A stretch of 64,000 nt of DNA from Fasciola hepatica (taxonomy: Eukaryota > Platyhelminthes > Trematoda > Plagiorchiida > Fasciolidae), in contig CANUEZ040000179.1 of NCBI GenBank assembly GCA_948099385.1, positions 11,054,001 through 11,118,000 on the forward strand. The letters run 5' to 3'. This document shows, one piece after another, positions 1 to 12,274 of the stretch (within the stretch, counting starts at the first letter, position 1; each line of letters begins with the position of its first letter). The translations under genes and the position numbers were made by a program. The notes below the pieces were generated by a model. That model was given only the letters and a program-made list of their open reading frames with translations. It searched no databases and was not told where the DNA came from.

Positions 1-300
1 TCGAGTGGTATTATTTCACTCAGGTAACACTGGTTCGAACTTTACCATCGTTGTCAGCCGGCTCATTATCTAGTCAGAAAGACTCTCATATTATCTTAGT
101 CTCCAGTCGATCATTCAGAGATACGTGATTTTGGATTCTCTTTAAAAGTGCAATAGGTCCTTGTGGATAACCGAAAAAGAGAGGAAGGCCAGTTCCCATC
201 GAACTTACAGATATTGAAAATATAACTTTACCGACACAAATTTGAACACAGAAGTCAATAGAATCAGATTGCATGATGTATTCCGGACCATTTTGTTGTA
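1..300. other. No supported gene
   Basis: I see no recognisable gene, repeat head or RNA here. A minus-strand open frame of about 73 codons (307-86) has no identifiable motif and no convincing splice site. Confidence 0.4.
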
Positions 301-309
301 TCTTCACTG

Positions 310-1042
310 GTGCACACTGCGGTCAAGTTGATCATTTATAAATGGGAAGTTGAACATTTTCATGGGAACAAAGACAAAAACACACAACAAATGATAGTAA
401 ATCAAAACACGTCAGTCTTCCTAGCCTCGGTAACATGTTTTTATTTGCTATCATTTGTTGTGTGCGTGTGTGGCGTTGCCTTTGGCGTCATCAGAACGTT
501 CAATTTTCCATATATAAATGATCATCTTGATTACAGATATTGTCGAAATTCGAATGAAACTGTTTATCTTGGAATGATTACCTCCTCGACATAAAAGGAA
601 AGCCTGATACAGACATTATATGTCAGTTTGAAGAAAGCGCATCAACTTATTTCAGCAACATTTATAAAACTCGCCATCATAATCAAATCACAGCTTTCAC
701 GAAGAAACTGTTGCAGCTGAACCTTTGAAATTTCCACAATTTCGCTGTTTTCAAACCACATAACAAATAAATGGATGCGTCTGCGTCAATACTGTTAACA
801 TTACCATGGGAGACAAAACCCAACGCATTACCTGGCACCAAAGGGGTCCCCTTAGAACTTCCAATGAGACGGACTGGAAAACTGTATTGTTTCAGCCCGA
901 TGATTTCTTTACTATCCACAATGTCATAGATAGTATTCCTCCAGCATATTACGGCCACGATATATTCCAGCTCACATCAGTCGGCCTAATGAGTATCACA
1001 ATCGAAAATTCACAAAGACGGAATTCTTTTGAAATCCCTTAG
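310..1042 (+). other. Two unidentified plus-strand ORFs, possible exons or relic
   Basis: Two open frames of 94 and 78 codons lie in the same 0.7 kb (310-594 and 806-1042). The second starts at an ATG in a good eukaryotic context (accATGg) and ends at TAG after codon 78. It carries an N-E-T glycosylation sequon and a strand-like stretch, FFTIHNVIDS. The first has a hydrophobic run with several Cys and a second N-E-T sequon. The style is loosely like an immunoglobulin-type extracellular domain, but the diagnostic Cys/Trp spacing is not visible, so I do not assign a family. They could be exons, a pseudogene or chance. Not recognised. Confidence 0.2.
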
Positions 1043-1049
1043 CATGGAA

Positions 1050-2240
1050 AACATTTTTTTTTGTGTGCGCTGAGCATTCAAGTCTCACTGTAGTGCACGG
1101 AAAGCAAATCGGAAGCCAAAACAAATCGCAATGAAACTGGCACGTGATCGCAATTGAAACGAGTGACCAACCTTAACGGGTGTATAGTGCTAACATTTGA
1201 CTGGTGAAAAGACTACGCCACACACACACACATTGCTTTATATTTCTTCGTAATAACATTTAGGAATTTTCACAGAAATATTCACGCTGGATCTATTTAA
1301 TGCTCTTTGACAACTTCTTTTTGTCAAAATCCAGAAAACATCAGTATCCAAGCAGATCGTGTGGATCTTTAGACCACCGGATCTTGTTGCAACACCAGTT
1401 TTTACATGAATAATGCACAAAAACGCCTGATCGTTTACAGCAAGGTTCTGAGCAAAATTTTCCATAAAAAATATACAAACTGCGTCATCTTGACTTCAGC
1501 ACCCTCCTATTTACTAGCGTGGTAAGAATTTCATCACGAATGTGCATTTCTGCAACCTCGTGAGAACAAACTGGACGTCTAACGGACCAAGCTCGTATGA
1601 CCCTCTGATTTCAACGTTCTGTACTCCAAAGTCAACAGCGTTTTTCTCCGGTGAACTTACCACGAACCGTGAAATTGCTAGTAGACGACCAGAGCATATT
1701 GTGTTTTATTCATGTGTTTGTATTGCGTTCGCTTCTTATTGCTAGGCGGGAAACATAGTTGACATTCCCACAAAAAGGAAATGCTCCTAGGCAGAATCAG
1801 TACGCATGCCACTCGGATGAAAACCATGGACGCGGAGTTTTTAAATCACTAATTCACAACTATTCGCATCCGACCGTTCACCAAATTTCGTCTGTCAAAC
1901 ATCAGTCTACTCATATTAATCAAAGTCATGCACAGAATATTACAAACCCAACGTGAACAATATTCAGTTACAGAGAATTTGATACACCTGCAACCTTTGT
2001 TTAGTGTTAGATGAATATGATTACGAACGTGACGATCATAAGGAAGAAAATATTCTTTCATTCAAGAGTCAACAACACCTATAGCATATCAACATGGAAT
2101 AAGGAGTGACCACAGTTGAAAAAAAACACTCAGCAAGTATTATTCACTAGGGCAACATATCTGGTTACGATTAGTTAAGCTATTTTTTCCCAACTGTGCA
2201 ATCCTAAGAACAACTTATGACGTAACACGTGTGATCGCTG
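1050..2240. other. No supported gene
   Basis: Nothing identifiable. Short open frames on both strands (for example 1465-1238 minus, 75 codons, ATG start) lack known motifs and splice support. Confidence 0.4.
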
Positions 2241-2242
2241 TT

Positions 2243-2243
2243 G

Positions 2244-2276
<33 letters not shown>
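2243..2276. repeat. (CT)n then (CA)n compound microsatellite
   Basis: A run of about ten CT units passes directly into about six CA units. Confidence 0.95.
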
Positions 2277-2627
2277 GCACTCACTTGGTATGCATCTGTG
2301 TGTATTAAGGATTCTAAAGGACCATATTTGGTGTGACAATTTGTACTCTCCTTCTTTGGATGATTAATCGCCGAAACCGTTTGGATAGAGGAAGGTGGAA
2401 TTGTTAAATAGCTATTTGTGTGAGAAATCTCTCCGAGACTACGACAGTCCGACTCGTCCTTGCTATTCGCATCGGCTTCTTTATGCTTTCTATTTGTGCA
2501 TACAATGAGATATATCCCGGGGAGGGGGTGAGGAGAGTTGCGTTACATACCGATCGCCAGTAGTCATATCATCTCACTGGAGTCAGTTGTCTTTCTAATA
2601 TCGGATTCAGTGTTCATTCTGTCCTTA

Positions 2628-2646
2628 CCCCCCCCCCCCCCCCCCC
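2628..2646. repeat. Poly-C homopolymer
   Basis: Uninterrupted run of 19 C residues. The exact length of such a run is often unreliable in assemblies. Confidence 0.9.
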
Positions 2647-3094
2647 GGTAGGATTAGCAACAACGTGGTTCAGGTCATAAAAGGAGTAGGGTGCGATGAT
2701 CTGTGCGATAATTGCTGTCATCATCAACTGACCAAGTGAACAAGTACGAGATGGGTGGAAACAACTAGTTCCCGCTAAAGTCGACCTGACCTTTCACGCT
2801 GTGTGATGATGACAGGATTCGTGTGTATCAGATACGGTTGTCGGACAGCGGATATTCAGAGAAAATCGTGACCGCTTTTTCAACGATTAGCAGATGTTCA
2901 AAACGACAAAATGATACCGATTGTAAGGGAATTAATGAAATTAGTTACTGTATTCATCATACGACAATACATAATATTTGTTTTGCTGATTGTCCTTCAG
3001 ACTCCACCTTTCACGCACAAACCTCAGGTCATTCGACCAACCTGCACTCGGAAGCACCAGACTCGAGTTTCGCTCTTGTTAGAGCGAATCAGTG

Positions 3095-3190
3095 GTGCAT
3101 ATCCTCTGCCACACCCAGGGTTTGAACCCGGGCCCTTTCACCTCGAAGGCGTGTGTGTCACCACTGCGCCACCCGGCTCCCGTCCGGACT
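3095..3190 (-). repeat. tRNA-derived SINE head
   Basis: On the minus strand the stretch reads like a tRNA: an A-box-like GGTGGCGCAGTGGTGAC, then a B box inside CCCGGGTTCAAACCCTGGG with a five-pair T-stem. No acceptor stem closes it, so it is a SINE head rather than a functional tRNA gene. Confidence 0.6.
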
Positions 3191-3284
3191 GATCCGAATC
3201 GCCAAGGTAAGCTTGTTCAGATGTCGACCTCTAGGACAGCCAGAGATGCCGGACATAATATTTTTTGAAGAGAGCCGTGGAAAA

Positions 3285-3375
3285 TCAAAAACTGCTGAAT
3301 GGAGAAGTGGCCAACTGTGACCGGAATTGAAACCGGAACGTTATGGTCAAAATCCCACCATGATGACCATTTGAC
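3285..3375 (-). repeat. tRNA-derived SINE head, GGTCAAnyGGTnATC family
   Basis: Minus strand carries the A-box region CGTCAAATGGTCATCATG and, about 30 nt on, the B box CCGGTTTCAATTCCGG. The same A-box wording recurs at 5660, 33340 and 58713, so these look like copies of one SINE family. Confidence 0.6.
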
Positions 3376-3544
3376 GAACGCCGGTGCTGTCATACTGAAA
3401 ACTATATTTTCCGCGTACACAAAGCCTGGGCATTGGAAATCACAATATGATAGAACTCAATATCTTCCTACGGAGGAGACATGATACAAATCGAGTGATG
3501 GAATTTACGACACGTTTTGAATAAATATCTCACGCTGGTAGGAC

Positions 3545-3625
3545 GCGTGGATGGTGTCTTTGCGTAGGATCGAACCCCCTACAAACCTCTCCCCGAAGTC
3601 AACCACTTTTGCTAACTGGATCAAT
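3545..3625 (-). repeat. tRNA-derived SINE head
   Basis: Minus strand shows CCAGTTAGCAAAAGTGG followed by a B box in GGGGGTTCGATCCTACG. It looks tRNA-like, but the acceptor stem is poor. With the two copies just upstream this makes a SINE cluster. Confidence 0.55.
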
Positions 3626-3971
3626 GCAACATTTGTCAAAATCTACTCGGCTAAAATTCACGACTGACAATTGTCCAACACTGCGCACCAGCTATACAAC
3701 TGACTGGTGTGCACACACAAATGAGATGTTTCGATAAGTATATGATTCGAAAAAAACCTTGCAATAAGTTGTTCAACCATAAATCAGGATCACACCAAAA
3801 TTTGCAGAATTAATATGAGCTTTTTAAACATATACCTTCGATATGCGATCGTGTTTGAGAAAACCATTTAGGTCACAGTGTATAACCACGCAGAAACACA
3901 GATAGCACAAACTCTTTTCTAAGAAAGAGGGCAGGTGGATCAAGCTCGGAATATTGAATCCGACAGGAGAG

Positions 3972-4040
3972 GTGATAATCATAATCATCATCATCATCAT
4001 CATCATCATCATTCTCATCATTGTCGTCGTCATCATCGTT
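3972..4040. repeat. (ATC)n trinucleotide-rich tract
   Basis: Imperfect run of ATC/GTC triplets. It creates artefactual Met-rich and Asp-rich open frames on the minus strand. Confidence 0.85.
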
Positions 4041-4079
4041 GACGCCTGGAGTGGGAACTGAGGGAGATTTCACAGAATA

Positions 4080-5220
4080 CAGAGTTTGACCATTTATGTG
4101 CGCGGACTATTTCTCAATCAATTTGACTGGATAACAAGTTACAACGAACTCATCTTTGTTCACAGCTTCCTGTCACAATTCTAAAGGACCCTAATCAGCT
4201 GGCGATGAGATCTCTCGGATAACAACCAGGAAGATAACCACTTTTTCTAATGTAACCGGGAGCTTTCATTGCTTTCTTCCGAATCATTAGTTGATAACCA
4301 CGAAGCTTCTTTCATCCGGATACAAGGGCTTCGAATGATCCACAAAGCGGTGGGAGATCCGCCGCCCTGCCGAGCACGTGACTCAGTCAGTGGGTTCTCC
4401 GTTAGATTTATCAAAGTTAGAAATTTCCCGATAATGAAACAAATACCTGGTCTATCACCTCACTGGTTGCGTATGGTATCGTTCCCACCCACTGACTTTG
4501 CTAGGTTTCGCAGAGAACATATTTTTCGATGCTCATTGCTCGTCGACAATTCCGTATACCGGAGAATGATCGCGTAAACTTATTCGCTGGATGCCTTTTT
4601 TCCGAGCAGAATAATAGGACGGATGTGTAAGACTGGTTTCGTGGTGAATGTGTTTGGAAAAAGACGTTTGGATGCAATGGAGAACAATCGGCTGTTTGAA
4701 CGGTTCTATTTAAGTGATGATTGTCTTTACCATACAATCACCCCCATGGGCTTCGCCGAGTGGGACATGCTGGGCTCCTAGTTCAGGGTCCACGATAACG
4801 GATCACCGGAGGGTATTAGATAATAACCGACAAGGCTAGGTGCCCCGATCAGCGGCGCGTGTTCATTCGAAATTTTCTTCGTTGACATAATTTCCACTTG
4901 TGGTGTCCTTTCACATCTCTAGTCATTGTGAGCCCCGCTGATATTTTACCATGTTCACACCTTTGATCGGCATATTTCACTTAGTGTGGGGTTGCATTTG
5001 TCTTCTCCTCCAACCAGCTGTTATGTCTTCATCCACACACACACAAGCACGCACTCCCTCGCCGACGCATACAGTTGACACGATTTCACAATACAATATC
5101 ACTTTTCACTTTTATTTTTTGCCCTTTACTCTTCAGTTCCTTGACTTTCGACTGTACGATGCGGCGAGTTAGCAGCAGTCAATATCAGATGCCATAAGCG
5201 TTTTGCTGATAGTAAAACGA
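4080..5220. other. No supported gene
   Basis: Open frames of about 100 codons on both strands (4269-4577 plus, 4737-4501 minus) are mutual shadows with no motif. Nothing else recognised. Confidence 0.35.
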
Positions 5221-5224
5221 ACCG

Positions 5225-5375
5225 AACTGAACTGAACTCCGGCTGGGTGCATGATGTGCCTCTCATGTAGGTCACATTTGCGTGGAACGGTAGAACGATC
5301 GACTGGAATAAGTCACCAATTCTTCAGTTCGAGTTGGGTACAAGGTTCGAACCCAACTTTGGCGGTTCTAGGTAA
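5225..5375 (+). repeat. Possible tRNA-derived SINE remnant
   Basis: Contains a good B box (AAGGTTCGAACCCAAC) about 70 nt after an A-box-like GTGGAACGGTAGAACGATC. The 5' part is poorly preserved. Confidence 0.4.
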
Positions 5376-5649
5376 TTAGTCCCCCTGTCGTTCGAAACAT
5401 TGCATCGTGTTGCATCACATTGTGGACTTAGGCAAGGTAACAAACTCACATTTAAGCCAAATAAAACAAAAGAATGAAACCAATTTCTGTCACTTTGAAA
5501 TGAGCAAAAAATTATACTGCAAAAATAAAATCTGGCTCAGCCACCGAGGTTCATATGAAGTGCACCTTAGACTTTCGTCTACTTGACCGAAACACTGTAC
5601 AGTTATACTTGGTATTTATACGAGACGGAATGCGTCTTGATCCGTACCA

Positions 5650-5745
5650 TGTAGAGGGATGCGACCGGCGTTGGTCAAACGGTAATGATCGTGGCCTTTG
5701 AACATTTACGACCCGTGTTCGATTCCCATCGGCACCGCTAATCAC
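5650..5745 (+). repeat. tRNA-derived SINE head, GGTCAAnyGGTnATC family
   Basis: A-box region TTGGTCAAACGGTAATGATC and B box CGTGTTCGATTCCCATCGG, with the flanking CCGGCG/GGCACCG partly complementary. Same family as the heads at 3285, 33335 and 58710. Confidence 0.65.
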
Positions 5746-5840
5746 TTCCTCATTTGATAGCCCTTCATTGGCTACCCCGTTCCAGAAATACCGTACTTTG
5801 TCGTATAGTACATGAAGTAAAAGAATATTTATTTTCCTTC

Positions 5841-6245
5841 TCATTTATAATTCATGTTACGGGAGATGGATGGGGTCCATGAGAATCTTCGTGGTGAATG
5901 TCGCACAGGCAATAATGCGCAAACCACTACTTCGCAGATAAGAGAGCCTGTCTTACTCCGTCCCACTGGCGCTAGTGAGAAAAGTATTCCGCCTTCGAAC
6001 CATCTCGTTCTATCAGTGAAAATAAAGAATGTATAATCTGTTGTCCCAAGTGCACACAACGCATTGGTCTGACTGGTGTGGGCAACCACGCCTTGAGGTT
6101 TAAACAACGCTGACAGGGTTTCATCTCTCATCCGTTGACCCACTCCATCGATCGGCTGTTCTGTAACCCCAGCTTCCATTGTCTCAAACCTTGGGCCTAA
6201 TATCGCACCAGTTCTGATTGCCAATGTGACTTGGCCATCTACCAA
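5841..6245 (-). other. Unidentified 134-codon ORF, probably repeat-derived
   Basis: An open frame of 134 codons ends at TAA. I cannot identify the protein. It lies immediately next to a SINE head and between other SINE pieces, and I see no conserved domain, signal peptide or splice signals. I think it is the body of an interspersed repeat read in one frame, but a small host gene cannot be excluded. Confidence 0.25.
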
Positions 6246-6409
6246 CGTTGAGTTAACACGTGTTCATGCGTAGATCAAAAGGGGACGAATGGTTCTGAAT
6301 GTTGCGAACGTTTTCATAAAACTACATGGGGATTATGTTGATCTGCAGTTTAGGTCTTGGGATTATGGACGCCAGTACTCTGCATTCTCTAAGTAGCTCA
6401 CCATTTCCA

Positions 6410-6650
6410 ACTTACTCTGACCAGTGGTCGTCAGGTGGGGTAAATCACAACCTACCACCACCAATACATCCGAGTTACGAGGTTCGGTGGCTCGTTACCA
6501 TACAACCAACTAAGGCCTCGCGTGTGGTTCCTTGCTGAAAGTATCTAAAACATGGTTCTCCGGTCTCCGTGATTGTGCAATGGGGCCTAGCCGTTATATG
6601 GCACAGTTGTTTGACCACGCTCATACGCAAGCGTGGAGTAGCAAAAAGTT
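6410..6650 (+). repeat. Diverged SINE body, TGGTCGAGTGG family
   Basis: Fragments match the tail of the full copy at 15398-15660: the GTGCAATGGGGCCTAGCCGTTA stretch corresponds to GTGCAGTGGGCCTTCGTGGC there, followed by an equivalent CATACGCAAGCGTG end. Strongly diverged. Confidence 0.45.
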
Positions 6651-6946
6651 ATACACAACAGCCTAATTGCCAAATGATAGACAATGAACAATCTTGAAAA
6701 GTCGATTCCTGATTATTGAAGGATAATTCTGAAAGTGTCAAGACTCAGTGCACTTTTCTGTCACTATGTCAACAAGTGTTCAGAATGAACGTCTTGGTAA
6801 AATGTTGGCCTCACCTTTGTGCTTGCCAGTCTGTCTAAAGTTAGCAAACATTTCGGTCAATTTCGGTAGATAATGCATGGTCGTTACAAGGGGCTGTGGA
6901 GGAAACACACATTCACAAATGGAAGTGCGGTTCAAAGTCGAATCAC

Positions 6947-6952
<6 letters not shown>

Positions 6953-6994
<42 letters not shown>
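6953..6994. repeat. (CT)n microsatellite
   Basis: About 21 uninterrupted CT units. It produces an artefactual Arg-Glu repeat in a minus-strand open frame. Confidence 0.95.
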
Positions 6995-6999
<5 letters not shown>

Positions 7000-7590
7000 C
7001 ATGTGTGTGTGATTCGGTTGCAATAATGGTGTTTGTGCCTATGTATTAGTGAGTGGAATAAGGCAAATCGATTAAAAGGGACCGAAACCGCTAACATCTG
7101 AGAGGAAACTCACAAATATATGTTTCGTATCCGGTTGGTCCTACGAAAAGTTAATGCTAACCTAAAAAGACACGTGACGCGGAACCTAGTGACAGCGTGT
7201 GTACTAGCTATGTACGAAAGCCCAATTTTCCTGGGCAGAACGTACAACCGAACTGTCAGTTGCAGAAACCATCACACTAAGTATAAACGATTCGATTGGA
7301 TCTGATGCTTGATCAGAAATAAGTGATACACGTTGAAACAACAGGGAAGATTGGACAATATGTCAAGTGTATCCAAAATACTGCCAAATCGTCGTTTCAG
7401 GCTCCGGGGATGACTCGTTGATGAAATATTTTAGTCTGATTCATCATGAGTTATAATTCAGTCAATTACAAAAATTAATAACCCTGCACATTGGATAAGT
7501 TGGTCCTGATTGTCATCTCCCTTTGCTTATCAAGAACGTCAATCAAGAGTCTAAAGAATTGGATAAAGGGAAACAGTGGGAAATCGGCAA
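7000..7590. other. No supported gene
   Basis: Nothing identifiable. This would be intron or 3' region of the proposed minus-strand gene. I could not find a further exon. Confidence 0.35.
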
Positions 7591-7674
7591 TTCATCCACA
7601 AGAGAATAGCTGAAACTTAACCAAGAAGTCATCGAGCTTAATGGAAACCATGTTAACAAACCCGCGAAACTTAC

Positions 7675-7908
7675 CAGATGTACCGGTATGTAGCCGATTC
7701 TCATTGACGGATTCCATGGATGGGGCTATTAGTGCGCTCAAATCACTACCGGGTACAGACGTGGCCGCGTACCAGACGGCAGAATCAGCTCCGGTCCTGT
7801 TCTGGGGTCCGAAATCGACCGGATGAACGGTCGGCATTGGTTTCGGGGTGACCAATGGTTTCCGCCTCAGCATTTCCACATTGGCCACAAATGCACTCAA
7901 TTCGGATT
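7675..7908 (-). CDS. Internal exon of the minus-strand CUB/sushi gene (unknown domain)
   Basis: Predicted 234-bp exon. On the minus strand a pyrimidine-rich stretch (intron side about 7910-7950) ends in CACAG before the exon, and the exon ends CTG followed by GTAAGT. Between them one frame is open for 77 whole codons, with split codons of 2 nt at the start and 1 nt at the end, i.e. phase 1-1. The peptide is rich in Pro, Ser and Thr with one N-R-T sequon and no Cys; no domain is recognised. It may be stalk or cytoplasmic sequence. It is the most 3' exon I can see; the terminal exon must lie further left or was missed. Linkage to the CUB and sushi exons is inferred from strand and phase only. 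Confidence 0.45.
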
Positions 7909-8179
7909 CTGTGATTCAAAGTGATTGGGGACGGTGGGGGTATAGGTGGGTGGATCGTACTCAGGTAGTAGGAATTTCGGGATGGGGTATTCTGATATCC
8001 AAGATCTAGAGAATCGAAACCATTTGCGCAAAGTTCATGGACTATATATTGAAGTATCAGGCATTTCATTGTGGTATTGCTTTGTCGCATTGTTATCATC
8101 TTCATCACCATCGTACGTTCGGAGTTCAGAGATCAGAGCGCCAAAGGTGTTCGAACTCTATGGGCTCTTTGCCTAATGT

Positions 8180-9370
8180 CAGTGGGTTTTTCATTCACTA
8201 AAAACAAGATTACTGTGACCTTGGAAATAAAAAGTATGGATTGATAAGTCGTTTCTTAAAGATTTTAGAAAGATCTTGAAGAGCAAATTATTGATCTAGA
8301 AACTCCAAACTACTGGCTCACGTGATTTGCCCTGTGAATGATAAGCCAAGCAAAATTTGCCACAAAATCATCGATATCGTGCAATCCCAAAGTTCCCCTG
8401 GTTCTCCTGTCATTTAGTAGCCCTTACCCTCTGCTTAGCGACCCAGGCCTAGGATACAGTAACTAAGTTTTCCCAACACATCCCTATCGACCAAGGTCGC
8501 AAGGCTATTCGCGTGGCTCGCACAGAACTAACAAGCCCCGCAAGTGGGGTCAAATCTCACACGTGATGTGAACAGATTCTAACGAGAAACGAGACAAACA
8601 CTACCGAACAGGCAGACTGTTCAGACTAAAAGATTTAATTCAAACGCATACAATGAGTTAAACATACTTTTCACACTGCCTGATTTCAGCCTGTGCCAAA
8701 CAAAACATGGCACAATTGGGGAGGAAGGGGTATATGGAGCCCGATTTCATGGTTTTTTTTTGTGCGCGCAATACTGCCAGGTTGCCCAAGTCAAAGCAGG
8801 TGGTTTTCTTAGGGATCCACAACCGGAGTCTTTAGTTATCCAAAGCTTAACACTCAAGGCAGCGGGACGATGTGTGGGGTCCGAAATCCACTGGAGGCCG
8901 GTGACTAATTGCTCAATTCATACGCCCTTCGGATGAGGCCAGAACATCCTGGGTACCCAGTACATCCTTCGCCACAGAAGCAGGTGAGCATAGTGGTGTA
9001 TGCTTCGTACGCCGTCTGTGGTTGGTTTGGGATCAGGGCTTAACCATCTCCCCCATATTGAACGAATTTGGAAAACCAACTCGATTTATCATTTAGTCCA
9101 CTAGTTGCGAATTAATAAAATTCAGGGCAACACATGAACAACCACAAAGGACCCAACGTTTTCTGAACAGAGAGAGTAATTGCGTGGCCATGTTCGGGAA
9201 GAGTTCAGGATCTTCAAATTGAAAATACTGCTTCAGTAGGTTTAACAAATCCTTCCGCTGTCAAGGGAGGAAATAACTCAGTTAGGTAAGTCCTGTTATG
9301 CAGTCAGCTACGTTCCGCCCGGAGCTCGAGCGAATTCGGATGAAGTATTTTCCCGTGTGCCTTTTTCCAA
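8180..9370. other. Intronic or intergenic, no supported feature
   Basis: No coding frame, RNA or repeat that I recognise. Confidence 0.4.
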
Positions 9371-9377
9371 ACGTAGT

Positions 9378-9565
9378 CATCCGTGGTGTCTCTCATCACA
9401 TTCATCAATGGTCAGGTGTACGCTGCACCAGTTAGGTCAGATCTTCTTTGTGATTCAAAAACACGACCACTAAAAGTGAAGGATATACGAAGTTCATCGG
9501 TACTCGAACGACAGTCTCATCGTGGTTTTCCTCGAATCTTATGTTCACCTTACCAGCAATACTGA
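9378..9565 (+). pseudogene. LINE reverse transcriptase C-terminal fragment
   Basis: The plus frame reads like the region just after the RT core of a CR1/RTE-type non-LTR element: GQVYAAPVRSDLLCDSKTRP followed by LKVKDIRSSSVLERQ corresponds to the usual pattern VYxAxVRSxLLYxxETWPLRxEDxRxLxVFxxR. An independent copy with the same layout begins at 50845. The fragment is a dead, 5'-truncated insertion with no endonuclease or RT core. Confidence 0.6.
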
Positions 9566-9954
9566 GGTTTATCGAAGAGTACTGGGTACACGAGGCAAAC
9601 CAACAGGTCAAACAATAAGGTTTCAAAGACCTCGAGATCTTACACATACCCTCGGTGAGACTCTGTTGGTGTGCAGTCTGTACTGAACCGGTAGAGTTTG
9701 AAAGATGATTAGGAATCTCATGGATTCCTTGGGTACAAGAAATCCACACGCTTAATGAATATATACACTGGAACAAATATCAGTACATCGAAGGTAATGG
9801 TGTCTTTATATTCATACAATTTCTTCATCATATTGATACCGTCGTTTGTATTTCACGCGTCACCTTTCCTGTTACTAGGACTCTGGTTTCTGAGTGAAGT
9901 TTTCTAGCCCAGACAGTAAACACGTTACCGCCTTCTCCAGTTGAATCTTACTGA

Positions 9955-10150
9955 TTAGTGGTAGACAGTAACCCACTGTCGTCCGGATCGTTACCACACC
10001 TGACCTATGGGGACCTTATGCGGTTCTTCGCCACTCCAAGTTTCAGGGTCTGGTTGCCGGTCATCCCCAATAGTGCAATGGGCCTTCGTGGCTATGGAGT
10101 AGACGCCCCTTTTACTGCACTCATGCGTAAGCATGTATTAGAAAAAATTA
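9955..10150 (+). repeat. SINE body, TGGTCGAGTGG family, head missing
   Basis: Nearly the same sequence as the body of the complete copy at 15480-15660 (starting GTGGTAGACAGTAACCCACT and ending CACTCATGCGTAAGCATG). The tRNA-like head is absent, so this is a 5'-truncated copy. Confidence 0.8.
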
Positions 10151-10159
10151 AACAGAACT

Positions 10160-11840
10160 GAAATTTACCATTTTGTTAGTATTTCAATTTTCACGTAGGC
10201 AAATAATTTTATTCGGAACTCACAGTATACCAAACTTCCGGTGCCCACGTATTCATCGTTTTCAGTAGTAAAAGTTCCATCAAGACTGCCCGATGTGCGC
10301 TATGCAATTGATTCTCACTGCCAATCGTCTCCAGCACTAATCTCACACTCGAATGCTTCACGTTCTGTGGCACTACCATGTGATATAAACCGACCGAATA
10401 ATTGCTCAGACGTAGCGAACACTACAAAAATACGACCAAAGCGCCTCCCCTACGTAACGCTCGAACACAAGCTCCTCACAGATTGTAAACATCGCGGGTG
10501 AAGTGCATTGAACCGTACACGAATTAGACAGGGCACAGACAACGAGTCCAGCAGGTGTACGAGGGATGATCACTAGCATTCTGTACACTCTATGACCGAA
10601 ATCACAGAGTTTCGGTGCCTAAATGTGAAAAATATAGAAAGCTTTACGACTCATTTTAAATTTGGTGTTCGAATTGCTGTCCGGATCTTAGTAGGCCCAA
10701 ACTCATCCTCGGTCTGCCTACCCGCATCTCTGCGGTCGTAGTGGTAGATCATTGCTGAACATCAAGAATAGCAGGGGCCTTAGACAAAGCCTTGTCTAAC
10801 TCCACCTCAGGTCACTCGCCACTCAGAATAAGATCGTGAGACCTTTTTCGCAAGAAGTCCCCAATCTAGGTGGTCCCTCACCCCTGGGGACTTCAGTTTC
10901 AGAATCATATGGTTACGTGAAACCTTAAAAAACATTTTGCCAAAATCTTTAAGGTGACCCTCCTTAGAGTAGTCCTCAGATTTCACTCGTGCCCAGCGTT
11001 CGTTAGTCCGGAGAAAGTTGAACGGATAAGAAAATCCCCTACGGAAATTGTGCTAATGGTGGCTGAGGAGAACATGGCTCTCGACTTGTTCCGCTAGTTG
11101 TGCCGAGACTAACCTTCCCATAACCTCTCTGACCGCACATGCAAAACTAATCCGAAGATAGTTTGTTGCTATTGTTGATTTTTTACCGCTCGTGAACATC
11201 AAAATGACAACGGATTTCACAACTCCATCATAAAATCGTAGTTTGCCGATAATTGGAAGATCTATCCAGGGAGAGAGAGAGAGTGGTAAACAAACTGTCT
11301 TTAATACTCCATTACCAAAGATTGTGTGCGAATTTCTCTCGTAGAATACAGACTGACCTATCACACACCCTATACCCAATCTCAGAAAATGAACTTCGAC
11401 AACATCCACGTGATCCCACTTTGAACACATGTTTTCTCGCACCAAAACCTGTAAGTTCTCAACAGCACCATACCTCACTCGTTTCCCCGTCAACAATGTG
11501 GCTAAGTTGGCATTATAATTTGCCTATTGTATGCACTCATACTATAGTTGGAAGCGAGTATGCAGCCGCGTAGTATCCATTCTCGGGTGCATAAAACAAA
11601 CCTGACTTGAAATCTGTAAGATCCAGATGGCAATCAGTTGTCCGTCAACGGTTAAGCTTGTCCCGTGGCCCTATATGCCATAATTGCACTTTCGTATTTC
11701 ACGAAAACTTTTGGTATTTGACGACTGACATCTCCGACGATGTGATCATTAGCACTTTGAATTTGTAAACACGGAGTACAAGAGATAAGCCGTCCGGTTA
11801 GTTGCTGAATGTGAACCAGTTACATCTGATTGAACATTTA
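10160..11840. other. Intron of the proposed minus-strand gene, nothing identified
   Basis: Open frames near 11.05-11.57 kb on both strands overlap and show no motif. No repeat head recognised. Confidence 0.35.
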
Positions 11841-11841
11841 C

Positions 11842-12036
11842 CGCATATGACTCCAGATAGACTTCCTCGGTGTGCGATGTAGGACGAGGTAATTGTGGGT
11901 TTGTGATGAATGAGCCTCCCCAGCCCCTGATCGGTGGATGTGGCAGACCGTCTACGTGAGGTTGACGAAATCCGTTCTTCAGAAGTAGGCGACTTTCCAT
12001 ATTTGACCAAAAATGTCTCCGAAGCACTGCTAGCGT
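11842..12036 (-). CDS. Candidate internal exon of the minus-strand gene (unknown domain)
   Basis: Predicted 195-bp exon. The acceptor side has a long pyrimidine-leaning stretch ending CACCAG; the exon ends TGCG before GTAAAT. Read phase 1-1, the frame is open for 64 codons and is Ser/Thr/Arg-rich. A second frame (phase 0-0) is also open through the same interval and contains a Pro-rich stretch and the acidic Tyr motif TEEVYLESY, so the correct frame is not settled. Phase 1-1 fits the neighbouring exons. No domain is recognised; a stalk or cytoplasmic segment is possible. The donor (GTAAAT) is weaker than that of the other exons. Confidence 0.35.
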
Positions 12037-12274
12037 CTGGTGCGAATATCGAGTGAGCAATGCAGGGAAACATTGTCGTCGTGTATTAGGTACGGATCGT
12101 CGCTCTCTGATTGAAGTGATCGCACTACACCGCCTCCAGTAGCTCGGATATGCTTTTTGAATGTCCGTCCACCGTTTATCTCCCCGTACTCTATTCGTGC
12201 GTGCTGGGAAAGGCTGAAAGAAGCGACGCGGTGGTCAAGCGATGACTTGGCGTAGGGTTATGAAGAAGCTAGCA

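Noticed and set aside
3824..4073. Met-rich and Asp-rich minus-strand frames
   Set aside because: Product of the (ATC)n tract.
6780..7097. Minus-strand frame with an Arg-Glu repeat
   Set aside because: Translation of the (CT)n microsatellite.
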